NCBI RefSeq assembly: GCF_038396675.1
Contig: NC_088921.1
Span: 38,791,501 to 38,855,500 of the forward strand
Direction: 5' to 3'
Origin: Hydra vulgaris
Taxonomy: Eukaryota > Cnidaria > Hydrozoa > Anthoathecata > Hydridae
Length of the DNA: 64,000 nucleotides
Made by a program: the position numbers and the translations under genes. Below, one piece after another: positions 46,016 through 60,395 of this stretch. The notes beneath the pieces were generated by a model. It was given only the letters and a program-made list of their open reading frames with translations, was not told the origin of the DNA and ran no database searches. The first letter of the stretch is position 1. Each line of letters begins with the position of its first letter.

Positions 46016-47285
46016 CACCTATGCTATGAAAAACATCTATGCTATGAAAAACATCTATGCTATGAAAAACATCTATGCTATGAAAAACATCTATGCTATG
46101 AAAAACATCTATGCTATGAAAAACATCTATGCTATGCAAAAACATCTATGCTATGAAAAACATCTATGCTATGAAAAACATCTATGCTATGAAAAACATC
46201 TATGCTATGCAAAAACATCTATGCTATGAAAAACATCTATGCTATGAAAAACATCTATGCTATGAAAAACATCTATGCTATGAAAAACATCTATGCTATG
46301 AAAAACATCTATGCTATGAAAAACATCTATGCTATGAAAAACATCTATGCTATGAAAAACATCTATGCTATGAAAAACATCTATGCTATGAAAAACATCT
46401 ATGCTATGCAAAAACATCTATGCTATGAAAAACATCTATGCTATGAAAAACATCTATGCTATGAAAAACATCTATGCTATGAAAAACATCTATGCTATGA
46501 AAAACATCTATGCTATGCAAAAACATCTATGCTATGAAAAACATCTCTGCTATGAAAAACATCTATGCTATGAAAAACATCTATGCTATGCAAAAACATC
46601 TATGCTATGAAAAACATCTATGCTATGAAAAACATCTATGCTATGCAAAAACATCTATGCTATGAAAAACATCTATGCTATGAAAAACATCTATGCTATG
46701 AAAAACATCTATGCTATGAAAAACATCTATGCTATGAAAAACATCTATGCTATGAAAAACATCTATGCTATGAAAAACATCTATGCTATGCAAAAACATC
46801 TATGCTATGAAAAACATCTATGCTATGAAAAACATCTATGCTATGAAAAACATCTATGCTATGAAAAACATCTATGCTATGCAAAAACATCTATGCTATG
46901 AAAAACATCTCTGCTATGAAAAACATCTATGCTATGAAAAACATCTATGCTATGAAAAACATCTATGCTATGAAAAACATCTATGCTATGAAAAACATCT
47001 ATGCTATGAAAAACATCTATGCTATGAAAAACATCTATGCTATGAAAAACATCTATGCTATGAAAAACATCTATGCTATGAAAAACATCTATGCTATGAA
47101 ATACATCTATGCTATGAAAAACATCTATGCTATGAAAAACATCTATGCTATGAAAAACATCTATGCTATGAAAAACATCTATGCTATGAAAAACATCTAT
47201 GCTATGCAAAAACATCTATGCTATGAAAAACATCTATGCTATGAAAAACATCTATGCTATGAAAAACATCTATGCTATGAAAAAA
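46016..47285. repeat. 18-bp minisatellite, about 70 copies, with 19-bp variant units
   Basis: Unit ATGCTATGAAAAACATCT, interrupted nine times by a 19-bp variant (TATGCAAAAACATC) that shifts the phase by one. Variants are separated by whole numbers of 18-bp units (4, 11, 6, 4, 3, 8, 5 and 18). The combination of a 19-bp variant followed one unit later by ATCTCTGC occurs twice (about 46514 and 46878), revealing block duplication. The unit leaves two plus frames and one minus frame open, producing spurious MKNIYA, HLCYEK and FHSIDV repeat peptides. It lies in a host intron. Confidence 0.97.
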
Positions 47286-47738
47286 ACAGTTATTGCTATT
47301 CTTTTTTACTCAAACCTTTTTGATCAAAAATATAGATTCATTTAACCCTCGGTCTGTAAACATATGTTAAATGGCAATATGATAAATTAAAAGAAACTTC
47401 CTAAATATAGGTATATAGGAACATAGGTTAATTGTGGTACAAACCTACTTTTTTTGATTTGTCTGCTGACACCTTTCTAATAAAATGTCTTCATAAATAA
47501 ACTTAAAAAGCTAATGCATTAATTCATATTTGACAAACGTGTCCAAAATTAAATATGTTTAAACTATGTTACACAGAAAAACAAGTAAAATAATGTTTTA
47601 ACTTTTAGGTTGAATTTTTGTGAGTTGGTGTTGTGAATTGTATTGAAACATTTAACTTGATGTTATGAATTTAATACTTATTACAAAAAAATAAAATAGT
47701 TCCATGAGAAGTGACCTTCTCAATATATATACATATAT

Positions 47739-48429
47739 TAGGGGTGTACTGGATTGGAAATTTGGTATTCCGGCTGGAATCGGATTTGCCGGAATTGTTA
47801 ATAAAATTGCGGCCGGAACAAGAATTATATTTATGTTATTTTTAACCTTCAAGATTGAAAGTGAAAGTCTGCACCTCAGCATCGTGGCTACATAATGTAT
47901 ATTTATAATATATATATAATATTTCACTAACATGATTCTTGTTTCATTTAAATTTAATATGTTTTTATTTATTTCTTATAATTTTATTTATTGAAAGTTT
48001 AACCTGCATAATATTTATATTTAAAATTATTTCTGTATTTTCTATTTTTCTATTTAGATTAATATTAAAATATTCACTGTAATAGGCTTCCTATATTTTT
48101 TAATTTAAGTAACAATTCAAATGAGACTATTCTCAGAGGAGGGTAACATTTTTGATGAGAAAAGAGCTAGTTTGTTGCCCTAAACTGGATAGCAACTCTT
48201 TTTCCACCACAATATTCCTAAAAATCCTTACATAATTGATTACTGCAAATAAAATTGCATTGTGTTTAAGAATTTTGTAATTTGCCCTGAATGATGGCAA
48301 TGATTTTTTTACGCAGTCTGTGTCACATGTCTTAAAAAAAAGGTAAAAAATAAAATGAAATATTGTAATTACAGCCGGAACCGGAATAACTTAAAAGTCA
48401 CAAATTCCAGCTGGAATTCTGGTACATCC

Positions 48430-48432
<3 letters not shown>
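47739..48432. mobile_element. Non-autonomous hAT-like MITE
   Basis: The left end TAGGGGTGTACTGGATTGGA and the right end, whose reverse complement is TTAGGGATGTACCAGAATTCC, form terminal repeats. Subterminal CCGGAAT/GGCTGGAAT/CCGGAACC words occur at both ends. Flanking octamers ACATATAT and ATATATAT differ at one base, consistent with an 8-bp hAT duplication into a TA-rich target. No transposase encoded. Confidence 0.8.
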
Positions 48433-48433
<1 letters not shown>

Positions 48434-48525
<92 letters not shown>

Positions 48526-48605
48526 GATATATATATGTATATATATATGTATATATATGTATATATATATATGTGTATATATATGTATATATATATGTAT
48601 ATATA
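48434..48605. repeat. (TA)n/(TATG) microsatellite
   Basis: About 85 bp pure TA, then TA blocks broken by TG, immediately after the MITE at 47739-48432. Confidence 0.97.
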
Positions 48606-50686
48606 ATAAACATGTTATTTTGATACTATTTATTTAACTTACATTATATCACTTAAGTTATCATGCCATTTTTAAAGAATTCCATCGAAATCAATTAATA
48701 TCTCTGCAAGCGAAAAAATTAGCAAACTGATAAATTAAAGAAAATTAGATTATTGCCGGTGGCAGATGAAAAAGTAACTAAACCCATATTAGGTCATTAG
48801 TAAATTCACTGAAACCATGTGTGGCTATCATGCATTATATATCAACTGAAAGGATGGGAAATAGTTTGCATGTCTTCATTTTTAATGCCATTTGTTTTTC
48901 TTTTTTATGGTATCCTAGGCAATTTTAGTCAATTTCCAGAACCAAATCAAGAGTGATCTGTCTAATTTAGATATGCAACCCAAGAAACCTGAAAAAACTG
49001 ATTTTTCTTTCTGAAGACAATCCTTTAAAATTCGATTATTGTTGTTTAAACAGCTGGTTGTTTTAACATTTTTTATTTTTAAACATTTTTTCAAATTTAT
49101 TTAAACTGATGTCATTTATTTAAATTGCCTTAAAATATAAACATTTATTTTACATTTAATTTTAAATGTAGAAACATAAGATTATATATTAACACACATA
49201 TATTAATAAAAAACTTCAGTTTTTTGACGAAACTTTTGGATAAACATAACTCTAGTGTGTATTTTTTAACTTACGTTACATGAAAAATGCAAAGGTTTTT
49301 TTCATAAATTTCTTGAAATTTTCTTTATAAAAAAATAAAATATTTGACCAATGGTAAATTGAAGATGCCAACTTTATTTCCGGTCTCCTAGAGTTACATA
49401 TCAAATTAAACCAAAGACGCCATATATATATATACTTTTTATATTGAAAAAAAAAATGTATTGGCGGAATTTATTTTAATTCCAATTTGTTTATAGGTAA
49501 ACCAAACTAAGTAATCTTAAACTGTATTGTGCTAAAATAATATTTTCAAAAATCGCATTGCACTTGATCATGCAAATCTATTAAACTTATATATTTTGAT
49601 TGCTGTGTGTTGATTTGGCATGATATTGTATATGTATATATTAAAAGCAGTAAAAATTCTAAAAGCTTTTTATATGCATCTCTATACTGCACAATCATGT
49701 AAAAAAAGTAATATCAAGACCTTTGATATAAAAGATAACAAGCCCATAAAAATAATCTGGCGATGATGAATTCATAAATAAATTCGAATTCTGATATGTT
49801 AACACTAATACAAAACAAGATCTTGTCAATTTTTCAAAAGTAAGATATTACCAATTTCAAATTTACATTTTGTGAAAAGACCAAATTTAATATTTATATT
49901 GGGAAATAAAGTATAACAAGTATAAATTTGGAATAACAAATTTGTGACTCACAAAAAGATTATACATCACTGATAGATTATACTATATACATTACTGATA
50001 GATTATACTATATACAATACTGATAGATTATACTATATATATTACTGATAGATTAAAATTTATACATCACTGATTTAATCATAAGCGCAGCAAATGGTTT
50101 ATGGCTATGTTTATGGACATATATGGTTATGAATGATTATGAACACTGTATTTAGTCATTATTTATTATATTACTCCACGGTGGTATTTGATACTTTTAC
50201 TTTATACTAGCCTATTTAGTTTTATATAATGATTAACAATACAGTATATCATTTTTTATCATAACATTTATTGACACAGCAACGCAAAGGTTTAGCATGC
50301 TATATCACAGGAAAGCAATTTAAGGCTCGCAACATGTTTATGTTCAAATTTTTTAATATCTCATTTACTATTTTACTTTTTTGGGTTACGCTAGTAATCA
50401 TTACACCAGTAAGCATATGGACACAACACACCACATATGCAAAATTATATAGAATGCTCATAGTGTCTCCCATTGTCTAACATAAAAACTATTTTTCCAT
50501 CTAGAACAATGTGTCAAATTTTTTGTTACATATTAAAAAATTATTTTAATATGTAACAAAAAATTATTTAACATGTAAAGATTTAACATGTAAAAAATTA
50601 TTTAACATGTGTACATGTTAAATGTTAACAGAAACATTTAACATGTACACGAAAATGTTCAAAATGAATAAAAATGTAAACCTTAC
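48606..50686. other. Intronic AT-rich DNA
   Basis: Intron of the membrane-protein gene on the minus strand. It contains a tandem repeat (TGATAGATTATACTATATAC + ATTAC, about 25 bp, four copies at 49970-50065) and an inverted repeat TTGTTACATATTAAA...TTTAATATGTAACAA (about 50520-50563), followed by AACATGT-rich short repeats to 50660. No other gene. Confidence 0.6.
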
Positions 50687-50739
50687 TTTCCAACAACTAA
50701 TTTAGAAACAAGACCAATCCCATTTGTTTCAAACTCAAC
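50687..50739 (-). CDS. Single-pass membrane protein, 53-bp internal exon
   Basis: Acceptor CTGATTTTAG (AG at 50740-50741) and donor GTAAGG (50681-50686) bracket a 53-nt exon encoding VEFETNGIGLVSKLVVG plus AA of a split Asn codon completed by the next exon. Its phase-0 start matches the end of exon 56144-56244. The exon was found by splice sites and phase, because it is too short to stand out as an ORF. Confidence 0.72.
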
Positions 50740-50844
50740 CTAAAATCAGTTAAAAAAATAATAATTCAATTGGCGCAGCCCAATGTTTACAATGAAAAAA
50801 AAAGATAAACATCTATATGGTCTTAAAATATTATTAATCACATG

Positions 50845-50900
50845 GGATCCAATGATTTCCTTTAAACACATTGGCATCCAATGATTTCCTTTAAATATTA
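50845..50900. repeat. Tandem duplication ATCCAATGATTTCCTTTAAA
   Basis: The 20-mer ATCCAATGATTTCCTTTAAA occurs twice, 28 bp apart. Confidence 0.85.
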
Positions 50901-51963
<1,063 letters not shown>

Positions 51964-52263
51964 CTATAGATTGTTGCATTTGGGAAGTACAGAAGGAAAA
52001 AAATGATTCTTACGCCAACACATACATCACTTTTAATTACTTTTGACTTTTGTCCAACATTTGTGTGTTGTCAGAAAGTTAAAACCATTAATTTAATTAC
52101 AAATTAATCGTTTTTAAAAAAAACCGCAAACACACAAATTTAATTGACCAGAATGTTTTTAAAAACATTCTGAATGTTTTTAAAACATTTTAAATGTTTT
52201 TAACAAATAAACAATGTTTTTATTTTTATTTTTTTTAATAAAATGTTTTTATTTTTATTTTTT

Positions 52264-52480
52264 TTACTGTAAATCATGCGGAGTGTTGCAACATCGACTA
52301 ACTTATAGCCTGACTTGCAACAAAGTGCTGCTACATTGACTGACAAATAGCCTGACTTGCAACGGAGTGCTGCTATATCGACTGACAAATAGCCTGACTT
52401 GCAACAGAGTGCTGCTACATCTACTATCTTTTAGCCTGACTCGCAGGGGAGTGCTGCTACATTGACTGAGGGTTTGGTTG
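52264..52480. repeat. 42-bp minisatellite, about five units
   Basis: TAGCCTGACTTGCAACAAAG + TGCTGCTACATTGACTGACAAA; TAGCCTGACT occurs at 52306, 52348, 52390 and 52432, exactly 42 bp apart. The period is a multiple of three, so the minus strand stays open with a 14-residue repeat, but I see no start context or homologue to support a gene. Confidence 0.95.
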
Positions 52481-52585
52481 GGGCAGGCAGTCTATCAATT
52501 AATAAAAAAAAAATTCCGGTCTTGCATTTTAATTTTTACTTTTTGTCAACAAAATACGGAAAAAACTTTCTGACAACATATAAGA

Positions 52586-53690
<1,105 letters not shown>

Positions 53691-56143
53691 AATACCAAGT
53701 TTAAAGAACTTTTAAAAGTACATTTTACTTACTTTATAGTAATTTTGTAAACATGATTTGTTTTGTGTGCAAGCGGAATTAAGCAAAAACTGATATTTCA
53801 TCTAAAATAACAGAAACGTTTTAAGAGTTTTTATCATTAATACTCAATGTTTATTTACAGTATATTTTATTAATACATAATTAAAAAAAAGTACACATGT
53901 TAATACATTAAGGCTGCACACACTTTTTTCAGAAACATGAACCCCTAGAGTATAACTGCATGGTTCAGAGTCATTGACTCCCTATTTTCACCTGAACAGG
54001 AAAAAAAACTGTTAAACTCAAGAGCCTAGGAGCCTATGTTATAATAGTGAGAAATCTTTTAGTATTACAGGGAACAGAATTCAAAAATGGCAGAGTGAAG
54101 TATTCTAGAACATCTAAATTTTTAGAAGCTACAAATTATTTTCAAAATTTCTTCTGAGTTCAAACATAAATAAAAACTCTAGAACCCATAGTTTGCCTAA
54201 CAGGGACAATTTTTTAAGGGGGTGCAGTGGGTGCAATGTTCCATCAAGATCAAAAATAAAGAAAGATGTCCCTGATAAATTATTATTAGATGATCCAGCT
54301 AAATAAACCAATTACCGATACACTAAGAATGAAAATTGTCACATGAGGATCAAAACAAAAGTATAAATTAAATGGATATAATAACTGGCAAATATTAAAT
54401 TTTGCATTAAGTGAATAGCTCACAATTTTAATTTGGTTCTATGTGATGCAGCAGCTAGAAAAAATTCAATCAAAGACTTCGTTCAGAATTCTTTAAAGAG
54501 TATATTATTTTACATTATTTTCGGATTCAAGAAAGCATTGGGCAATACTAAAAAAACATGTAAAAATAACAGAGAAACCTTTAGCATGATTAGATGAGAA
54601 GCACATAGTGATTCAATAAAATTACTGCATATTCAAATAAAAGTAATTTTATCTCTCAAGAAATTCTAAACAATTTTTCAGACTGTTCACTAGTTTCCAA
54701 AATAAATGATTTATTAAAGAATATTCAAAAATTACCCTTTATAATTTCTCTTTTAGTTTGGAACAATGTTTTAAGTATTATTAATAAAATTATTACAAAA
54801 GAAAGATTTTTTTGCTTTCTAACTAATTGACTTTTTTACTAATTAAAGACTAATTAAATGACTTTTAAATTAACAACTATTTAAATGACTTTTTTACTAT
54901 TTAAAGAAATAGTTTATTTTAAAATTCTTTAGAAAAAGTTAAAAACATTGTTATAGAACTAAATATAAGTCCTAAATTTGCTGTTTGTTGCACAATTAAA
55001 ATAAAACATTTTTTGATGAAATTGGTGTTTGACGAAATTCCCAAAGATGCTGAGACACGTTATAAAATTTCTTGGTTCTATCTGTTACTTTGATCTCTCT
55101 AATAAATGAACATTTTAAATTTGTGCCAGATATTGCAAGTAGTTATCAAACATTTCATTATCTTGTTGATAATGACAAATGCACTCAGCACCAGATTTAA
55201 GACTAGATAAATAAAGTTTGTGAAAAGTCTGTTGAGATTAGTGGTTAATTCTTTTAAATGAAGTTTTATTTTTATGCTAAAATTCAAGAAGCCTGTAAGT
55301 ATTAACAGCATCGGGCCCCCAGAAGTAGATGACCGGTCCTGTTGACTAATAATGATGATGATAACAATAATAATAATAATAACAATAATTATCATAATGA
55401 TGGTAGCAATAATAATAACTTAAAAAACGTAAAAAAGATTATAAATGTTTACTTTGATCGAATCATTGTAACTTAATTTTTTCTGTAGTGTTATGCACTG
55501 CTTTCTAAAATGAATATCAGCAGAAGAAGGTTTCCACATGTTTATAAATTTTTCATTCTAAAATTTAACAAATAATATAGTTTTTAATTAAATATATAGT
55601 ATATTAAATATAGTATAGCATATTTAATAAAAAGATAAAATAAAAAAAAAAGACAAAAGCTATTTTTAGAATCATAAAATTATCAAATTTTTATTCTAAC
55701 AAAACCATCAAATTAGGACAAAATATTTTAAGTGTTTTTTATAAAACCACGGCTACCTTCATGGTAGCTTGGGGTTATGAGAATTTTTTTTTAAAGAAGC
55801 AAAATTGTCTTAGAGACAGGGCAATTAAAATATTTTGTAGCAAACCAAAGTTACATCGAAGACTTAGTGATTAAAATTTTTTTATTTAATTTAGTTCAAA
55901 TAAAACTTTAACTGTTATAAATAAAATGAAAAAATCATCACAAAAAAAAAGACCAGTAAAAAAAAAAAAAAACACTTAGAAATTGGAAAAAAAACTAAAC
56001 ACTATATTGAAAAAAAGAAAGAAACGAGTTTAACATTTGGGAATTTAATAGAGTAACTTGCTAATTTTATTCAATAAAGTATTTTCACCAAGAATATAAT
56101 CAATCACAAATGAAGAAAAAACTTGAACATATTTAAAACTTAC
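53691..56143. other. Intronic AT-rich DNA
   Basis: No exon or known element recognised. It holds a (ATA/ATG)n-like run at 55344-55420 and an ordinary palindrome, GGCTACCTTCATGGTAGCTT, at 55750. Confidence 0.5.
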
Positions 56144-56244
56144 TTGAATTTCATAGTTGATAACACATTGGTTGTTAAACATAAAAGAACCACCTTTAAT
56201 GATTTTGTCTTTATAAAATTCAGAGACTCTGCACCATACAGAAG
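56144..56244 (-). CDS. Single-pass membrane protein, upstream-most visible exon (extracellular)
   Basis: Acceptor TTTATGCTTAG (AG at 56245-56246) and donor GTAAGT (56138-56143) define a 101-nt exon: two bases of a split codon, then SVWCRVSEFYKDKIIKGGSF and MFNNQCVINYEIQ. Two cysteines suggest an extracellular, disulphide-bonded domain. It ends in phase 0, matching the exon at 50687-50739. The start codon and any signal peptide must lie upstream, beyond LINE-filled DNA or beyond the window. Confidence 0.72.
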
Positions 56245-57054
56245 CTAAGCATAAAAAGACCGAAAAAATTAGTTGTTTATAAAATATATACTAGTTGTTT
56301 ATATACTAGTAATTGATTATAAAAAAATAATTATTAAAATAAATTATTAGGATTTTTTTAAAAACCAAAAACATAAAAAAAATAAAATAAATAAAATAAA
56401 CGTAGTTTATAAATACCTTTTCAATTTATTTTTTAATTTCATTAATGTATTTTACATTATGCAAGCTAAATTTATCTTTTCTCTATATTTCTAACCTATT
56501 TCTTGTATCTCAAAATAGACACAGATACAGGGAGGGAATGTGGGCAGTATACTACTTAACTAGATCTCTTTTAAACAAAAATTTGGAATGAAAATGATTT
56601 TGACTGAATTTGATGTTTATTAACTGAATAACCATCTGACATTTATTTTTTTTTAAATTTTTTTTTAATTTTTGTTTATTAACTTGTAATCATAAATTTT
56701 GTAATTTGCTCGGCAAAAAAAAGATATGAAAATAGCAAAAATAAAAAATATATAAAAAATACTTGTTACTCAAATATTCAAAATTAAATCTTTTAAATTA
56801 CTTTTTATTTTTATATAAAAAATACTTTTGAATTTTTGTTTTTGTGTGTATGATCTGTTTCAGTAATATTGTAATAGCCTTTCAATGATAGAAAAAATAA
56901 GCAAATGAAAAAACAAAAAATGGTATGAATCTAAATTTATTTTTTGATTTAAACATATAAATGTAAACATTTGGATACATTTTTTAATTTTAAACTAATT
57001 CACTCTGAACAAGACTGCAAGTAACCACTATTAAAGACTGTCCAGAATGATAAT
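56245..57054. other. AT-rich stretch without recognisable gene
   Basis: Probably intron of the minus-strand membrane-protein gene. Nothing assignable. Confidence 0.4.
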
Positions 57055-57480
57055 GACCCATGGGTATTTTGGAATATTTCAAGAACCACTTAATCAATTT
57101 TTATAATCTTTCTTTTTTAAAGCAAATTTCTCTCTTGATACAGTAAAGCTTTTTAAAAACATTATCTTTGAGCTGATTATAATATTTTTTCAGTTTGACA
57201 TCTCGCATTAGCTTTTGGATAACAGTTTTTGTAAAATTTTGTGATGCTACACCCCAAAATTGATAAAATTGATTGATGCAAGTCACAATTTTGCCTTCCT
57301 TACATAGCATACATTTATACTCGCCCAAATTTTTTCAATTGGATGAAGCTGCGGCACGTTTGATGGATTCATATTTTTTGGGACAAAATCAATGCCACTT
57401 TGTTGACACCAATTTTGTTGGCAAGATGCAAAATCAGGCCAGAAGATGGGTGGATCATCATGCTTTTGGATCATAGGTAA
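57055..57480 (-). pseudogene. Tc1/mariner transposase fragment, C-terminal half
   Basis: The minus strand from 57474: MIQKHDDPPIFWPDFASCQ (second catalytic Asp in the WPDxAxxH-type motif, His lost), NWCQQSGIDFVPKNMNPSNV and PQLHPIEKIWA (third acid, Glu, kept). After a frame change near 57300 comes the C-terminal KTVIQKLMRDVKLKKYYNQL to about 57120. This is the mariner (PQLxPIEKxWA) wording and differs from the Tc1 fragment at 42000. The N-terminal half is missing. Confidence 0.85.
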
Positions 57481-57489
57481 AAGTCACTT

Positions 57490-57785
57490 TTTTAAACATT
57501 TGGGAGGAAAAAACTAGATGAGTATAAGTTTTTAAAACATGAGGGGACAGATATTGTAAAAGGATGCAACTTAACCGAATGACAAGTCAAGCAAGAATAA
57601 GTTTTAGTTGATGGAACTAGAGAACTCATTTGAACTACAATTATGATAGTATTTGTAGAAAAAAAAAACATTATGGATGATGGGAGAGTGACTCAAGCTT
57701 GGCAGATAGAGCAAGTCCAGAAGGATAAACAAATTCTATTTGTTGACTAGCTTTGCACTCCTTGCCTATAAGGCTAGCATAGATG

Positions 57786-57869
<84 letters not shown>

Positions 57870-60395
57870 TGTTTAAAATGTTGAATGCTGAATCCTCTTG
57901 ACTCATTGCATGGGTTTTGCTTGTGTTTCTGCTTTTATGACTAGACAACTCCTTCTATTATCTTCTTATGAGGGTGCAGCACTAAAACTCAGTTTTGTGG
58001 TTCTGAGGTTGGCTGGTAGTTAGGTTTCTCAAACTCTGTGAGAGTGGCTCACAGAGTTCGAGACTCTCAGAGAGGCTGGTTCCATCAACAGCTGTAAAAT
58101 ATCAGAATACTAACAGGGCCATGTTGCGCATGGATGGTGCCTCTGTTTGTACTTTCGGTGTGCATTGTTGAGGCAACATTTGGAGCTCTTTGTTACGGCT
58201 AAGGAATTATTGATAGTAATAAGGCAATGGCTTGGACTATTAGATAGTGTACTCAGTACTACCTGTGCTTCGAGTGAATGAATAAATTATCAAAAACTAT
58301 AAAACACAAAAAACCATTGCCTTCACCAAGCTTATTATTGACTAATATTCGTGGTCTTTGAAGTAACTTTTCTTTTGTTGAGTTTTATCTTTTGCAAAAT
58401 TGACCAGACCTACTTGCTCTTTGTGAGACTAATTTGAGTTCAGCTGACTCATCTTGTGATCTTAGTGTTGATGGTTATCTTCTTTCAATTTATAAAGACA
58501 TCAATAGTCACATGCTTGGCCTGGGCATTTACATTCGTAAGAATTCACCCATTTGTTGAGAAAATAGGTTTGAATCCACAGACTATTCTCTTATGTGTTT
58601 TCATTTAGCACCACTTCACTCTATTTTACTTTGTTCTATATCGCTCTCCTTCATCTCAAGACTGCACTCTTTTTGATGTTATTTCTGATCAAATTGACCA
58701 AGCCCAAGCCCAATATTTGGTGACTTCAATGCTCATCACACTAAATGGCTTGTTTCAAGTGTCAGTGACTCTGAAGATGTTAAGACCCAGAGTTTTTGCC
58801 TTTCTCAATCTCTAACACAAGTACTCAACTTTCCCACTCGCTTTCCAGACAACCAGAACTATTTACCTTCTCTACTCGACTTGTGTCTTGTTTCTAATCC
58901 TAGTCAAATGTGCTTCTTATGTAACACCTTAGATTCAGACTGGCATGGAATCTTTTATTTTCTCTTGACAATTCTGAGTCAAGCCTCACTCTTCTCCAAG
59001 ATTTTCCTCTCATTGCGCTGCTGTACTTTCCAATCGTAACCATTTCTTCCATACCTATGGCTGATACAATTCTTTAGAAAACAGAGGTCTGTTTACTATT
59101 GCTTAAAAATATTGTAAAAAAAGTTTGTTAAACGCCAAAACCTGCTATTTTCAGGTCAAAAAATCTCATATTTTATCTCAAAAATTAGGCTTCAGAGACT
59201 TCTGAAGAATCTTTAGTGTCTATAATAGGGGCAAATCTGTTATTCCACCTCTCTTGCATGGTAAAGATTTTGTTGCCTCACCTAAAGACAAAGCTGAATT
59301 GATTGCTAAAAACTTTTATCAATCTGATCTCTTGATTCCACTAACCACATCCTACTTTATATAGCCAACAAACAGGTTGATCCATTGCTTGACATTCATA
59401 TCACTCCAGCATCTGTATCTGAAGTAATTTCTTGCCTAGATTCTTCTACAGCTTGTGGTTCGGACAACATACAAGTAATAGTCTTGTAGAAGTGTTCTTC
59501 GGAGCTGTCGTCTATACTTTCAAAACTATTTAACAAGTGCTTTTCAGAGTCTTGTTTTCTAGTCTCCTGGAAAGCTGTTTCTGTTATTCCTATTTTCATA
59601 AATTCTGGAGAGCGATCTGACTCATCTAACTATGGTCCCATTAGTCTTCTTTTTATCATAAGCAAAGTGAGTCTTTAATTAACAAACACTTAATCTCTCA
59701 TCTTGAATCTAATAATTACTTTCTGATAAACAAATGGATTTCTCATTCTACTGCTGATTTGTTAACGGTAATAACTGATTGGTTTTATTGTGCATTAGAT
59801 AGGTGTGGAGAGATTAAGGCAATTGCTCTCAACATTTCTAAAGCCTTTGATCAAGTTTGGCACAATAGCCTTCTCCATATGCTCTCTTCTTATGTTGTAT
59901 CAGGTAACATTTTAAAGACTATTGAATCCTTCCTTACCGATCATAGTATAAAAGTTGTCTTCAATGGACAACACTTTTCTTCATAACCTGTAACTTCAAA
60001 GGTTCCTTAAGGTTCTATCCTTAGCCCTATACTTTTTTTAATTTACATTAACGATCTCCCAGAAATTCTCACATCTAAGGTGGCATTGTTCACTGATAAT
60101 ACTACTGCTAAGATTGCATTTCTTTATTGTGCTCGCCACTTTTTTACTCTGGATTCTCTTCTTTATCTCTATAAATTTCAAATCCGTCCTTGTATGGAAT
60201 ACTGTTGCCATATCTTGAGTGGATCTTTGAGTGATACCCTTTCTCTTTTAAACAAGGTGCAAAAATGCATTGTAAACATAGTTGGACCTGCTCTTGCATC
60301 CAACCTTCAACCATTATCACATCATAATATTGCTTCTCTTTCTCTTTTCTATAAATGCTATAATGAACTTGAAACCAATAAGAAGGAATAAAAGC
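57490..60395 (+). mobile_element. Non-LTR retrotransposon (CR1/jockey-like), copy B, disabled
   Basis: The 5'-UTR-like part (57700-58250) matches copies A and C and is interrupted by (TA)n at 57788-57864. Endonuclease relics: ANIRGL (58337), LALCETNLSSADSS (58410-58450), INSHMLGLGIYIRKNS (58500-58550), FGDFNAHHTKWL (58722-58755), NYLPSLLDLCLVSNPSQ. RT: TPASVSEVISCLDSSTACGS (59400-59460), SVIPIFINSGE, then ALNISKAFDQVWHNSLLHML and IKVVFNGQHFSS (59820-59985), GSILSPILFLIYINDLPEIL (60010-60070), ALFTDNTTAK (60083-60112). The segment after this is deleted in frame, joining straight to CARHFFTLDSLLYLYKF and PCMEYCCHILSG. It ends at 60395, where copy C begins in reverse. Many stops. Confidence 0.85.
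57788..57864. repeat. (TA)n microsatellite inside LINE copy B
   Basis: About 77 bp of TA splits the shared 5' region of the LINE. Confidence 0.97.

Noticed and set aside
46026..47323. Many overlapping ORFs encoding MKNIYA / HLCYEK / FHSIDV repeat peptides
   Set aside because: They arise because an 18-bp unit without in-frame stops preserves all frames. Starts and ends are dictated by 19-bp variant units, and no gene context exists.
54129..54311. FFIFDLDGTLHP stretch on the minus strand, resembling the HAD phosphatase motif I (DxDGT)
   Set aside because: Only a few residues match, the rest of the 60-codon ORF is unlike HAD proteins, and no splice sites connect it to other coding exons.
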